From Xiphydria camelus (taxonomy: Eukaryota; Arthropoda; Insecta; Hymenoptera; Xiphydriidae), in assembly GCA_963678675.1 (NCBI GenBank), contig OY783196.1, positions 23,972,827 to 24,036,826 on the forward strand: 64,000 nt of DNA, read 5' to 3'. A program made the position numbers and the translations under genes. Below are positions 11,610-24,040 of the stretch, in pieces. The notes beneath the pieces are model-generated. The model was not told where the DNA came from. It worked only from the letters and a program-made list of their open reading frames with translations, and did no database searches. Positions within the stretch are counted from its first letter, which is position 1; every line of letters begins with the position of its first letter.

Positions 11610-12112
11610 ATATTGCACGAGGTGCTGCATTGTTTAGTGTTGCAGATTTCTCTCGAAGGGGGAAGTGCTATTCATTGTGCAACAATGCTTAGATCGATAA
11701 TCAATTATTTTATAATTTTGTAGATGCATACCATTTTTTTGTACGTTCTACTTCGCACATGGAGCTTATTAATATAGTACGATTAGTACTATATTTTCCC
11801 AGATAGTACAGGTAGCTCGTCCACTAGTTGTTAGTAACAAATACTTTGAAAATAGATGCATTATTTCTAAGTAACTTATTGGATGAAAGTATAAGAAGAA
11901 AAATGCACCTCTTATGTTGTATCTATACTAAAAAGACTGAGGAACGAGAAACTCTTGAATCTTTTTTAAATATTCTATTTTGAAAAATAGTTGGAGTAGA
12001 CTGAGGCAGATACATTGTAACAAATTTTACGGTTTGGATTTATATACCGTATGCCCTACGGTAAACCCAGCAGGGGCACGCCAGACTTTTCTCCTGAATT
12101 ACACACCAGTGG
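11610..12112. other. AT-rich stretch, no gene seen
   Basis: No open frame of note, no paired arms and no RNA gene were recognised between the mariner copy and the large foldback to its right. Confidence 0.4.
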
Positions 12113-12684
12113 TGTTAGTCTGAATTGGGCGTATGAGATGGCGGTACGAAAGGCTCCCGTCGGGCTCCATTAAAGCTGTCAGCAAGACTGATTAAAGTCT
12201 TCGAGCTAACCATGAAAGAGTGCCGGTTCTTCATTAGCAATGTAATTTGGGATTACAATCAAGTGTCGATTTTTTATTCAACGACGAGCGCGACGTCAAG
12301 ATTACGTCAATTATTTGTACAGTTTCCTAAAGATTCGCATTCGCGAGTGAATATTAATCGTACGTATTTCGTGCTTTGAAAAACATCTATTAGTAGTAGG
12401 TTACACACGACCCATGTACAAATAATATTCACTCTCGAATGCGAAACATAACGAACTACCAAAGTTATCGACACAATCCTGACATCGCGCTCATCGCTTA
12501 ATAAAAAGTCGATACTCTTGGTTATAATTCCAAACTACACTGTTGGCAAAGAGGCACTGGCACTCTTTCATGGTTAGGCCTAAGACTTTGATCTCTCTCA
12601 TTGACAGCTCTAACAGACGGGAAACGGAGCCCGACTGACAATGAGCCTTTCGTATCGCCATCTCATATGCCCAATTTAAACTAA
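12113..12684. repeat. Large foldback element, about 270-bp arms
   Basis: The left arm (GTTAGTCTGAATTGGGCG, ATGAGATGGCGGTACGAAAG, CTAACCATGAAAGAGTGCC) is complemented by the right arm across about 260 bases at roughly 75 percent identity by eye. The turn is near 12400. GC content is higher than in most MITEs here. Right next to it lies a second foldback. Confidence 0.65.
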
Positions 12685-12688
12685 CATA

Positions 12689-12914
12689 CCAGTGAAATGA
12701 TGTTAAAAATTAACACTACTTTTTTACCGTGTAGGATCACAGGGCGAATCGCATATCATATAGATTTATATTTTTTAAATCGTGATGAAAATTAGCATTT
12801 CAATTATTCGTATTACTGCATTGTAGAAGAACGAAGTAATACGAACGATCGAAATGATCATTTTCCACACACAGTAAAAAAGTGATATTAATTTTTAACA
12901 ACATTTCACTGGTG
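12689..12914. repeat. MITE, 226 bp, with CCAGTGAAATG ends
   Basis: CCAGTGAAATGATGTTAAAA at left and TTTTTAACAACATTTCACTGG at right are inverted repeats extending to ACTTTTTTACCGTGT. TA adjoins the left end and appears two bases beyond the right one. No coding capacity. Confidence 0.7.
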
Positions 12915-12919
12915 TAGAT

Positions 12920-14320
12920 AATAATGGTAATCTTATACCATTATTATCTAAGATCAAAAGTAGTCTATATAGGTCCACACTACAGAATTTCTTACACTGC
13001 ACTATTTAAGAAAATATGGATCTGTGTGTGTGATCCGATTCGCCTCGATCTATCCTAATAGAGTTTATTGGATTGCATTCTTTCTCTCTGCTATAATTTT
13101 CCTAATTTCTCACTACTATAAACGTTATTGAAAAGAAATTCCACCCTACAGGGGGGCTGGTAGGCGTAAAGTATCATGCTGCTGTATTGATATTTAGGAC
13201 CTTTGATATACTTTGTAAGCTGTTTTCTATCGACATATTAGCAGGGCGAACATATAAGTATAATTGTTCACTTGCCGTGCTATCTGGGTTGGTCAACATA
13301 TGTTTCTCCGTTTGTGAAAACTTCAAAATGAATTGCAATATATCTCAACAATTCAATAAATAAATATTTCTAATGGATAAAAATAGAGTTATTCGAATTT
13401 TTTTTCATTGAACAAATGTTGTATTTCTATTTGTCACACGAACTAAGCTCAAAAAGCGCGCGAGTTGCCCGAGATCAGGCTACATTCTTCCGTGATTTTC
13501 GCGCAAATAAAAGTTGCCCTCCGACGAGCGGCGTCGTAACTTCAGGTCGGCGAGAAACGCTTATAAAAAGCGGCCGCAAAGTAAAGGCTCGCGCGCGGTG
13601 TAAAGTCAGTCGAGTGTAATACCCCGCGAGCAGTTTTCCGCGGCGCGGCGCGTGGCGAGAAAGACTGTCGGGCTATTGTAATCCGAGGGCGCGGAGGGAT
13701 AACCGAGCCTCGAAAAATTCGACCCTCCCGCCGCATGACTCACCCTCGAAACGCGCTACCCCCGCACCTTCGATGGCCGCGCGGATAACGGCAGATCGCG
13801 ATCGACGAGTTCCAGGCCGACGCGTCGGCGAACATTAATTTCAATTTGAAAATCAAACTGGAACTAACGATAATGCCAATCGCGAAACGGGGGAATGGGG
13901 ACTGCGCGGGAATTGTCGTTCTACCCGGTTTTCGTTAATTTTCTTTTTATTTTCCAACAATTCGAACAAAGCTGACTAAGTCGTTCTTCGGTAGAGTCGT
14001 CGCTGAAAAAAGAACACGTCGTAACCGACGTCGAAGACGTTCATTAGCAAAACCATCGGGGCGGTGCGCGAAAGTCTTTCGTTCAACGGACCGTGCGAAT
14101 CGCCGAGAGGGTCGCTCCTGCTATGTGAAATTAGAATAGGAGAAGTCTTGCGAAAAGGAGGTCGATGGGTTTCTTCTCTATTTCCGTGAACGTAATCGGG
14201 GTGTATAATATTTGCATTGTTCTTTTTATAAATCGTCTCGCGGAGGAGGAACGTGGCAGGGCTTTTCTGGTATTGGATAAAATAGAGCTTTTTGGATTAG
14301 CTTAAAAAAGCCTGATTTTA
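12920..14320. other. Stretch without recognisable gene
   Basis: AT-rich to 13400, then GC/CpG-rich (13440-14260) with chance frames on both strands. The word TATATAGGTCCACAC at about 12967 recurs at about 24961, each followed by an ACA-rich tract, so it belongs to a dispersed repeat of unknown type. Confidence 0.4.
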
Positions 14321-14327
14321 CATTACG

Positions 14328-14638
14328 TAGGGGTAAGCGGGGCTAGTTGTAAACAGGGGTAAGTAGTAACAATTCGTTTCTGTTACTACTTGCCCCATGC
14401 CTATTACAAATAGCTCTAACGAAGGGGGGTAAGAAGTAAAATCCGATTTTATTTGCTAAAAGTGGATTTATTTCTAATTCATTGATTGAATATAATATTA
14501 CAATACTTTAATATTGAAAATGGTAGCCGAATAAACGAGCTAAATGCTAATTATACATTATTTCCCATTTTTTTCATTAGACCCAAGTTACATGCAAAAA
14601 TATGAAAAATGTCACAACCAGCCCCGCCCTCCTCTACC
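14328..14638. repeat. Foldback element with GGGGTAAGCGGGGC ends, about 310 bp
   Basis: Left end TAGGGGTAAGCGGGGCTAG, right end AACCAGCCCCGCCCTCCTC, an inverted pair of about 25 bases with mismatches. An internal pair GGGGTAAGTAGTAACA and TGTTACTACTTGCCCC gives a second short hairpin. The interior is AT-rich. Confidence 0.6.
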
Positions 14639-14639
14639 T

Positions 14640-15693
14640 CGTATAATAACAGTAAGCGTGGTACGCGGTTCGCATAGCCTCTAAAAATAAACAAAAACGT
14701 ATGACAAAACTACGTTGATTTGAGTACAAATATTTCAATCCCACAGAAAATATACCGTAGGTACTCGCTCTCTCACTATGCGCGGCCGTAAATTCACCGA
14801 AGATTCCGCATTCTTAGTCCATCCAAGTTTTTGTCTTCGCTCCACCAATTCCGATCTCCCTGCGGACGTCCGCGAAGCCCATAGATACCCGAGCGCTGCA
14901 GTGCAGCCGACGTTAACTCGCGGCTCTCTCTCGCTACGTGCGGTATTGAAGCTCGCGTAAATAAATCCACGAGAAAGTGCATTACCTTTCCTCCACGGGC
15001 CCATACTCGTGGATTATTCTGATCGATGTTACTCCGGAGACGTTGTCGTTTTAAATATTACCGCTGGAATGACTATTTCATGTCACCGCAGCGCGCGTGC
15101 CCCCTCGGCACGAACGGGGGCCGTATAGCGTGGGTGGGGAGGGACGCCGCCGTCGCCGCCGTTGCTGCAGGACGACGGAAACCTGCGCGCGGCATCGGCG
15201 GCCCCGTCCAGGAAGCGAAGAAAACGGTCCTCGTCCATTTTTCACGCGGCTGACAAATAAAGTCCGCGCGCGTATTCGGGCGGAGATAAGCCCGGGAGAG
15301 CGGGCGCGCGGTAGTTACGCCCGCGAGCCTAACGACCCCGAACATTAAAGTTGCATTACCCGGACTCGGCGATATTTTCCGCCAATTTCTTCTTCCGGCG
15401 AGCCTTATTGTCCCGAATTAAGATGGGGACAGATTGTTCACGGCGCGAGATGCGTATAGAGCCGATCTCTCGGTGCGCGCGAGTTCCAGAAAGCCCGCGG
15501 AATAATGAAGACACTCTCGCGCGCGCACGGAAGCTAAACATTGACTGCCTTAAAGAGATCGCGACCGGGCTGATAAAGCGCGCCTCGCGGGGCGTCCTTC
15601 TTCGTGTCGTCCTTGCCGCGCCTACACTTCTCCGTCGCAACTCCTCGCGCCCTTACCTTCCGCCCTTTTTGTTGTCCGCGGGTGGCTACTTAT
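14640..15693. other. GC/CpG-rich stretch with chance frames, no gene called
   Basis: Arg/Ala/Pro-rich frames on both strands overlap throughout (up to 127 codons at 15351-15734). The mutual overlap and absence of domains point to composition, not coding. It could be a promoter-like island. Confidence 0.4.
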
Positions 15694-16199
15694 CGAGGGC
15701 CAAAACGCAGGACCTCGTAACCAAGATGAAATAAATGCAATACCGCTTAAGTAACTCGATTTTTGACAAAACAAAATGTTATGGTAGTTTTTTAAATTGA
15801 AGGGCTTATGGCAGGGAAAACGCGACAAGCCACAAAATCATTTTATTGAGAAGACGAGCTTTGAAGTTTCAAAAAAATCTGGAAAATGCATATTTGATTA
15901 ATATAATCCCTGAGTGTTTTTAACAGATGCGTGTGTACTCTAACTCATATATTAACGTCTCCGATCTTAAAGTATGAAAAAAAAAACGCACGGGACTACT
16001 ACAAAGTAAACTGTTTATTTTTGAACAGAGTGTGGCTTGTCACGTTTTTCCAATAAGCCCTTCAATTGTTTTCTCTCGTAATTGCTTTGAGCAACCGAAA
16101 ACATTTTTTAAATCACTTGTAGAATTACAAAAAGTCATAGGTCTCTCGACTGTAAAATTTCCTTTTCGTCAGTTCCGAGGTCCTGCGTTTTGACCCTCG
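15694..16199. repeat. 24-bp inverted pair surrounding a MITE
   Basis: CGAGGGCCAAAACGCAGG then ACCTCG at the left is repeated inverted at the right with one mismatch in 24. The 270-bp foldback lies between the arms but not adjacent to them, so the pair may be the outer ends of an older element. Confidence 0.6.
15796..16066. repeat. MITE, about 270 bp, GAAGGGCTTATGGC ends
   Basis: TTGAAGGGCTTATGGCAGGG pairs with its complement at the right, continuing through CGACAAGCCACA (GTGGCTTGTC at right). Arms of about 38 bases with a few mismatches surround an AT-rich centre. Confidence 0.75.
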
Positions 16200-19100
16200 T
16201 TATGTATTATTAGCCCTCGTCGACGAATGGCCGCGGCTGGGTTTTCAGTGGATATAGGAGATATTTTCACTGTATTCCCCGCGATTTTCTTTCATCTCGA
16301 CAAGCCTTGGAAAGATTTCGAGGAATTTCGGAGATTTTCCCCGCCGCGTGTTGGAGAGGGGGGTGCGTCGAAAAGCGGTTTTGGCCGGGCGACGAATGCT
16401 TGCCGAATAAAAACGATCGGTGATCTACCGCTACTCGTACGAGACTCGTCGTCTCCGCATGCATGCATGCGCGACGAGCGACACGGAGAAATCCCTCGCG
16501 GCAACATCCGATGTGGGGATCGACGCGTCGCGGTGTCGCTTTAAATTCCAAGCCCGTATCTCCGGCGCGGCCGGCCGTTTAAACCCCTCTTTCGCACTTC
16601 ACGAAATCCTCATCCCTCCGTTTTCCATCCAGGTTTTTCCCTTTAACCGGGGTCGGCCGTGTTCGCGGAATTCCAAAGGAGTTTCCCGAAGATTGATAAT
16701 TCGCGACCCCCTAACCCCTGCCTTTCGGCGCATGTTTAGGCACATTTTTTATGGGGTAGTTGCGATCTTCTAATCTGGTGTTATTATCGGAAAACTTTTC
16801 GAATTTCTCTGAAAATTAATGCGTGATTCGGCGGATAATTCGAAGCGCTCATGGTAGGCCAGATACATATTTGCTTTCATCCTGGCAATATTATTAATAA
16901 AATGCTTGTGCGCTCGTTTCTCGTAAAAATGAGAATTAAATACATATCGAAAGAGAATGTGTAGGTCGATATTATTGTAAGTAAATACATATTTGTATAC
17001 ACATACGCAATTGATTTCACTGAGTGAATAATGAAGGGGGGAAAGAGCAAATGTTTATTTGATTCGACTGATAATTCGATTTGAACGATAAACTCGCTGG
17101 ATGCGCGCAATTAATTCTCGTTCCTCTATGGTATAACACCAAATTTTATATGTCTACGTAATTTTTATTCCATTTTGAAGTCCACTAGTCGAATGAATGG
17201 TATACGTTTTGCACGTAAGTGGTGACAATTATTTCGATGAATCGATTCAAAACCATTAATTACGAAGCGTATTTATGCATCTTTCGCATATTCTGCGTTA
17301 CACTCGAAAACGTTGTAGTGGTTGATTTTGAAAGCAATTTATGCAAATTTAGCAGCTGTAATTTAAATTTTAATTACATACAATCATTTCTTCTCGATAA
17401 AAAATAGGGCAGTCTGAGTGCCAAAGTTCTCACTAGTGTGCCTGATAATACGCCACAATAGCAGGCGCCAACGTGACCATTGTATACCTTACAGCATCAC
17501 ATGATCAAATGTTCATTCCTTTACCACGAAACAGTCCTTTTATTATTCAAGTAAATTACACGCTCGCGTTATCCCGCCAATGCGCGTATCTCCACAAAAG
17601 GTATATGGACTCCTTCGCGAAATTCTCATCAGCGCGCGGCGGCATGGCTTTTTTGTCGATTGCCGAAACCTAATTCTAAGGGCTCTTTGACGCCGTCGTT
17701 ACTCGCCGGATCGTTACCACCATTACTGCCCCGGAATAATTGCAGGGTCATGAAAGGAGGAATAAGGGCGGCGCGAGAAAAGAGAAGATGGGGGGAGGAG
17801 AGTAGGGGTAGTAGGGAAAGAGTCTTCGCGGTGAAAATTTTACGGCGCCCGAGGTTTTTTGCGTCGCGTATTTCGCGATTGCATTACCCCCGAGTCATTT
17901 GTCGCAAGGGCCACGCGAGGTTACGTAACGAGGGATCATTTTTTTATCCCTCCATAGGAAAAATAAAGAAGTCTCTCTTCGAGGCATCGGTTAAAACTGT
18001 GCGCGCGAGATTACGGGCTTCCGTCACACCGCGCGTTCACTCTGACGGTTCACCCCCGATCGTTTCTTCTTCTCCCTCCCTAACCGAAGTCGTGTCGATC
18101 GCGTGTATCGCGCAACGTTCCCCGCGGTGACGCCTCGCGAGAGATTTCGTTACAAGTTCTCGCGATCGCCACTTGTCGGGTGAAAAATTGATCGAGCGTA
18201 ATCAGGGGTTCGGCAAAGTCATCGGACGTTCCAACTTCTCGCGCGAGAATACGAGCTCGAAACTCTGCGAGATTGCCTCTCGACGCATGTGCAAACCAAA
18301 CCGCGGTGTCCCGTTACACAGATTTCGGGTTTCGTTTCCGGCAAATTCCAAATGGAGTTTCAACTCGGTGCTGGTAACGATTGTTTCAGTGGCTCTATGC
18401 GCGTGTATACGTATATAGACGTCGATCTATATGTTCCATATATATATACACATACACACATATATATGTACCAACTTCGATTCGTCGCACCGGGACAAAT
18501 GGCGCCTTCGATAAAATCTAATTTATCCGGTAGCACGAAGCGGGGGATGATAAATTTTGCGGTTGACCGACTCGAAGTCTCGGCGTATATAACGGGGAGA
18601 AAATAGTAGTGCCTGGAGAACGTGCAGCGTAGGTGTACACGTCTATCCCGTGTGTTGTATACATAGCCACCGCGGAGGAAAGGGATCGGCGGAGCGGCGT
18701 GTAGTGCGCCCCTTGGGGGTGATACGGCCCGCTCGGATACGATTGTAATTGGCAACACCAAAACCTGGACACGTAATATCTTCACCGGCCAGTCCCGCCA
18801 GTGACCTTGTTAATTCCGAGCTGATTTCTCTTCTATTTTCGTCGATTTTTTTCGTCATGGCGATTGTATACGGCTTTCTTTCTCGATGTTGTACAAATGA
18901 GACGTGATAAAAATTGCTGCGTTTCCTTATATCGCGCAAAACAAATAACTCGTATAAATTCCGAAATTAATTTAGGAGATTTCAGTAAAAATATATCTGA
19001 TTTAATTAAATCGGTTTAGAAATAGGAAATCGTTTAATACTCGCTGCACGGCAAAAAAAAATGCTGACGTTTTGAATTTATAAAATCAAACTTGTAAATG

Positions 19101-19318
19101 CATTCTTGTAAATGCAACTAAACTCTGTGTACAATTAATTAATCGATATACGTAAACTGTACTTGATTCTGTTGTAATTTTATATTTTCCTGATAATTTT
19201 TACATTTTTTGCTGTTGATTTAACATCGCCCTGCGCCAGTCACATAGTAAGTATAGACTGTGTTACAATTTGCAGCAATTGGTGAATACTGTTTACCTAC
19301 ATAAAATTTTGTTCCATC
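16200..19318. other. Long GC-variable stretch, no gene called
   Basis: GC-rich at 16210-16750 and 17560-18760, AT-rich between and after. Frames of 105 to 156 codons occur on the plus strand (for example 17660-18130) but are low in domain content, overlap antisense frames and lack splice context. A short TA/CA microsatellite (ATATATACACATACACACA) lies near 18440. Confidence 0.4.
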
Positions 19319-19319
19319 C

Positions 19320-19763
19320 CAGGCGGAAAAGTGCTATATAATTTGTATACGATCCATATGTGGATATGGTAAATGAATTATACATAATTTATATATATTA
19401 ACCGCATAAGGATTGCATTTGGATTTTTGAATATTTATATAATCTAAATATAGTCTGTATATGGTTAATATATTAGATGTACAACTTTGCTTCCGCCGTT
19501 TTTCTCGTACGTCACCCAACTTCCTTGCTTCTAAATCATTCCCATGTCTTTGAGGCGTTTTGAAATTGCTTGTTGAGTCGCTCCCAATGATCGTGCCAAT
19601 TTTTCTTGACTTTGACACGAGTCTGCATCAAGTAATGCCTCCAATTCTGCATCTTCGGCGGCGGAAGCAAAGTTGTACACCTAATAGGAATATATAATTC
19701 ATATTATGTGACACCAAATCCACATATGGATCATATACAAAATATATAGAACTTTTCCGCCTG
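19320..19763. repeat. Foldback element family H, copy 1, carrying a mariner fragment
   Basis: Ends CAGGCGGAAAAGTGC and ACTTTTCCGCCTGG, followed inward by CGATCCATATGTGGAT and its partner ATCCACATATGGATC. The centre holds a transposase fragment framed by its own 20-bp perfect inverted repeat. A second, heavily interrupted copy lies at 23605-24583. Confidence 0.7.
19501..19659 (-). pseudogene. mariner transposase DNA-binding-domain fragment
   Basis: On the minus strand the frame reads EDAELEALLDADSCQSQEKL, ARSLGATQQAISKRLKDMGM, I, a TAG stop, then KQGSWVTYE. This is the second helix-turn-helix of the mariner paired-like DNA-binding domain, ending at the family's WVP[HY]EL-type motif. The TAG is one base from CAG (Gln). 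No catalytic domain follows: within a few codons the sequence enters the flanking inverted repeat. It differs clearly from the two 1.3-kb mariners in this window, so it comes from another lineage. Exact capture versus internal deletion cannot be settled here. Confidence 0.75.
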
Positions 19764-20600
19764 GAATGTGGGATGCGACACAATTTTTAATAATAAGATC
19801 AGGAACAAATTAATGTTCGTTTGAAGGAAACATTAGATTACATTAGAATAAATCGGATGAATTCCATACTCTTTTATCGGATCGCTTAGAGGCATACTAC
19901 ACGATCTTATTCAGTATACCAGATTATAAACGACTGCGAGAACCTCTATAAATCCCCGTGCCAAATTATTCAGCCGCGTCCACTTCATACTTTACACGAT
20001 GGGATGACCGAACCCACATTATACTATAGAGCCAATATAACTCCCCGAGGCGCGCTGCTCTTAACGCGTCACCTTTTCGATAAACAGAGAGCCTGTATCC
20101 CACGGGAGACAGTTCGGATAATATACATCGATTGACCGAATGACACACGATCGATATATCTCCCCGAATCTCTCGAGGGATGCTACAGCAGTAGTCGTCC
20201 CACTCGCGTCACCACAGAACTGTATTTACGCCGCGTTATATGCCGAGCAAAATAATTTTCCAATCCAAGTGACCGTCAACATGAATAATGCACTGGGGAA
20301 AAAAATATGAATTGTGTACAGATGGATTGTTCAGCAACCATATATTGTCGTATTGTATATGTATGTTATTCGAACCAAGTGTAGCTTTGTTCAATTCAAT
20401 TAATGAAAATTAACTTGTCTCAAATAAATACGTTTTTGGCACTATTCATGTCGACGCTCAGCTAGCAAAGTAGTTCTATAAATTTAGAGTAATAGGAGTT
20501 TTATATTCTGTTAATGTTTTATAGTTGTATCTAGAGCACTGAATTGTTGCATTAATGTGGCACATGAGACTATTTTACCTTCAGAAACTGAATTGTTTTT
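19764..20600. other. Stretch without recognisable gene
   Basis: A small GC-richer block (19960-20270) carries only a 60-codon minus frame. The remainder is AT-rich with no paired arms recognised. Confidence 0.35.
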
Positions 20601-20639
20601 TAAATTTGTTGCAAGAACGTTCTTAGAGCATACTTTATA

Positions 20640-22060
20640 GAGCATTTCTAAAATAACTGCTAATGTAGCCCTATAAGAGTGTACGGTAACACAATTTTAT
20701 AGCAACGGTGCTTATAGACTAAAATTACTGTAAAACCGATGCAAAATAGTGCCTTATAGAAGTAAACCATCTCCTGTGACACTCTTATAAAATTATTCCG
20801 TAAAATGTCGCTTATAGTTTCTTTATAGAACTATTGTGTAAGGGATTGCTAAGTTACAATTTTGCTGCGGAGAACAAATTACAAATATGAAAGCTGCTAT
20901 CGAACTTAAGAGAAAAAGCTCTATAAGGCAGTTATAGAGAATAATAATACAGTTGTTATAAAATCATTATAGAGTAAATAAATATTAATACAAGCCTTTT
21001 TGTTCCATAAAAAAAAAAGACGCTATAGAACTACGATACCATAACCACATTTTATTTGATGCCATGTTTTAAGAGTTTATTTTATTGTGTTGGGTGTACG
21101 AGTTTTGTGCATTTGCAATATTTTTAATATATACCTACAATATATAAATAGGTGGAATGATATCAATAGTATGGATTATGTTTACTTTCTGACTATTTTA
21201 TATACAGTTGGTTGCTAAATTCAACAATTTAGAAAACATTTGTTTTATTAAATTTCCAGCATTATAGGAAATATAAGGTAAACTGAGGGCGCGTCAAAAA
21301 ATTACTATTATATACTATATATTTCACGATAAAGCTTTTTCCGCATTAAAATTTATTGCTCGCTGATGGACTCTATACAAACCAACTAAGAAATTCGTAA
21401 TGATGTGAGTACTCTTATGCAGGTTGATTAGAACCATCTTGGTTCTTGGTCTATCCATATTATTTCTGACATGTGCAGCGTTGTGATGCGATACAGAAAC
21501 ATTTTGTTTTTAAAAGACACAAGTAACGATTTAGTTCTCTAAATAGAACATCACGCACACAGGAGCGTTCAGCAGATGAGGACTCGAGGACACCGACCGA
21601 TCAACGAAGTTAAGCAGCAAAAAGTGCGGACAGTAGTTGGATAGGTGACCGCTCACGATGAAAAGATATACTACTACTAGAACACCCATGCAATACAAAA
21701 ATTGTATAACGAAGCAATATGCGCTGCTAAAGAATAATTGTGTAAGAGTTCTTTTTTTGTTCTATACCAGAATTCTAAGACAACATTTTAGAGAGAACTG
21801 CTATAGAATGTTTATGAGATTGCTTTGTAACTGTGTTATAAAGATTCTTTAAGACCCGCGAGAACGTTTACTCACACAACAATTCTATAAGTGTTTCTTG
21901 CAGACCTTACAGAACAGCTTAAAGAACTAAAACGTTCTATAGAACGGTGCCCATTCTTATCCTATAAGTGTTGTAAGAACGCTTTGAAAATGTTCTTAGA
22001 ACAAACATTGCTCTATAAGATTTGCTCTGGAAACGTTCTTACGATTTTTATAGAACATGA
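20640..22060. repeat. Two blocks rich in CTATAAG/GTTCTATAGAAC words around a 5S-like segment
   Basis: Variants of TTCTATAA, CTTATAG and GTTCTTA recur in both orientations at 20640-20960 and 21690-22060, including the palindrome GTTCTATAGAAC. The spacing suggests decayed arms of one foldback of about 1.4 kb. No ends or target duplication could be fixed. Confidence 0.35.
21597..21653 (+). pseudogene. 5S-rRNA-like segment (5S pseudogene or head of a 5S-derived SINE)
   Basis: By eye against a standard insect 5S rRNA, 43 of 57 bases match with no gap. The matches include CCGATCAACGAAGTTAAGC (box A region) and GGATAGGTGACCGCT (box C region), the internal RNA polymerase III promoter blocks. The 5' third of 5S is not convincingly present upstream, and the 3' end does not continue as 5S. 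This fits a SINE3-type element or a truncated 5S pseudogene rather than a working gene. Confidence 0.6.
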
Positions 22061-22079
22061 AATTGCTACCTGTGTGTGT

Positions 22080-22877
22080 GTGAGCGGTTACTTGGATCGG
22101 CTAATTATTTCTCTCAGTATACTTCGTGCGCGACCCTGTTAGATATTTCACTCTCGACGAGTGCGCCCTACACCGATCGCGTCCCTGGATTTCGCGCGGA
22201 CTCTATTTTCATCGACGTTAACACGCGAATTGCGGGCCGAACTGCCGCTATAATATTTTCACGAGGTCGAGCGCTCGGGGGCTCCATAACGGGGAGGATT
22301 GCGGGCCACGAGCGGTGGCCACGTGCTCACCCCCGTTCATAACGTAAGTACAGTGCTGGTGGGTGTACCGGTGAACGTGTACGAACTCGTAGGGTCGCGC
22401 ATATACCGGGAGTACGCTCACCTTTTGACCCACTAGAGAGGTTGGCGCGGAACAGTCGCTGCACCCTTACACCTGCTGGCGTTTGATGTTGGGAGAGGGG
22501 GGATATATACCATACTTTAGAGCACGCGGGTGTAAATGCGAGTGTGTTTGCATTTTCAAACCCCTATCTCGCTAATTGGTAGGTACGAAAAGATCATTGT
22601 TGCGCCGGGAATACGTCCAAATTAAAATTGCGTGGCCGTGGAAATACATCTACGTCAATTTCAAGCAGTAAGAGAAACATGAGTGCGACCCTCTCCGAGC
22701 ACCGTCGATGCCGCGGGGACGCATCCTCGAGATTCGCGCGCTTCGCCAAATTATCACGGATACAAATCGACTCGAGACGCCGATAAAATTACATACGACC
22801 TTGTCTTCCGAAAACTTTCCGAATGGCGGTATAACGTATCTAGTGGCTGCGTCGGGAAGGCGAGACTTATAAATTTC

Positions 22878-22933
<56 letters not shown>

Positions 22934-23600
22934 CCATGGAACATTGACGCGCCCCGCTATATCTATATATATGTATATCCGTACCAAGAGTACACGAGAA
23001 GGGGTACGCGTACACGGTATACCTACATCTCATAGCGAGGGACCGAAAGAGTGCGCGAGACCTCGTGATGTATGGACCCGCTCGGTGGCTGCAAATGCAT
23101 CAGGCGAGCAGGAAGCCCGCGTGTGGAAGGACAAGGCGAGAGAGGAGCGGGGCCGGGGGGGGGGGGTGGAACGAGAGCCAGGGGAGGGATGGGTGGAAGG
23201 GTGAGAGTAACGAGAGGACCGAGGACCATGGCGGTACGACGTGTCGGCTGAGTGAAAATTATGACTACTCATTTACTGTGTCGCAGCGTTACCCACTTGC
23301 GCCACTTTTAAAGCCCAAGTTCTGTACTTTCATCGTTCCACCCGAACACGACGTAAATCCTATTACGCTCCCGTGTCCGCGTTTAAGTGCGGGCCCGGGG
23401 GCCGCGTTCGATGCGCAGTGTGTGCGACCTTTGATGACTTCTTACATCGCGCGCCGTCGTCACGGTAAATGAAGAAACCATTTACTTTAGCTATGCAGCG
23501 CGCAGTCCGTGAGAAATTGGAACGAGGTGATATACGTGTTCCGACGCCGTCAGTGTACGAAAGAATGCGTATTTTCGAGATAGCGATGTTAGTTGGTTAA
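22080..23600. other. GC-rich stretch with simple repeats, no gene called
   Basis: It contains a GT run at about 22069, the (GA)n tract, and a G-run near 23155. Frames on both strands are extensions through the microsatellite or GC-rich noise. Confidence 0.4.
22881..22930. repeat. (GA)25 microsatellite
   Basis: Fifty bases of uninterrupted GA. It accounts for the Ser-Leu and Arg-Glu runs in overlapping open frames. GAGA tracts can bind GAGA-type factors in insects, but nothing else here marks a promoter. Confidence 0.95.
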
Positions 23601-23667
23601 CCACCCGCGCGGAAAAGTTCTATATAGTTTTACACAAACTACACGTCCATATATGGATTTGATCCTA

Positions 23668-23955
23668 CTCGGAAAAAAATGATTTTATTGTCTCAGCAAA
23701 ACTAGGTTTTACTGGGAAAATTTTGTTGTCATAACAGTACCTAATATTATCCGTGGCAGCAAACGATATATCCAATAATGTAGCTGCAATCACAGTGACA
23801 TTTTTTTTGGTAAAAATATTTGCTATCCCAGCATATATTTTTACTCTATTGTTGGACATATCTTTTGCTGCCACGGATAATATTTTTGTCTTGATAGCAA
23901 GAAATTCTTAGAAAAACCTAATTTTGTTAAAATTGCAAAATCATTTTTTCCCGCG
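23668..23955. repeat. MITE family G, copy 1, 288 bp
   Basis: Ends CTCGGAAAAAAATGATTTT and AAAATCATTTTTTCCCGCG, TA on both sides. The inner arms GGCAGCAAACGATATATCC and GATATATC-type partner (GGACATATCTTTTGCTGCC) continue the palindrome over most of the length. Related sequence lies at 47207-47649. Confidence 0.8.
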
Positions 23956-24040
23956 TAGGTACATGTGATTATATGTGATTTTTACATAAACTATATGTGG
24001 ACTATATATGGATTTTTTGAATTTTTGTACAATCCATATA

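Noticed and set aside
22650..23204. 127- and 173-codon frames with Ser-Leu or Arg-Glu runs
   Set aside because: They are read-through of the (GA)25 microsatellite.
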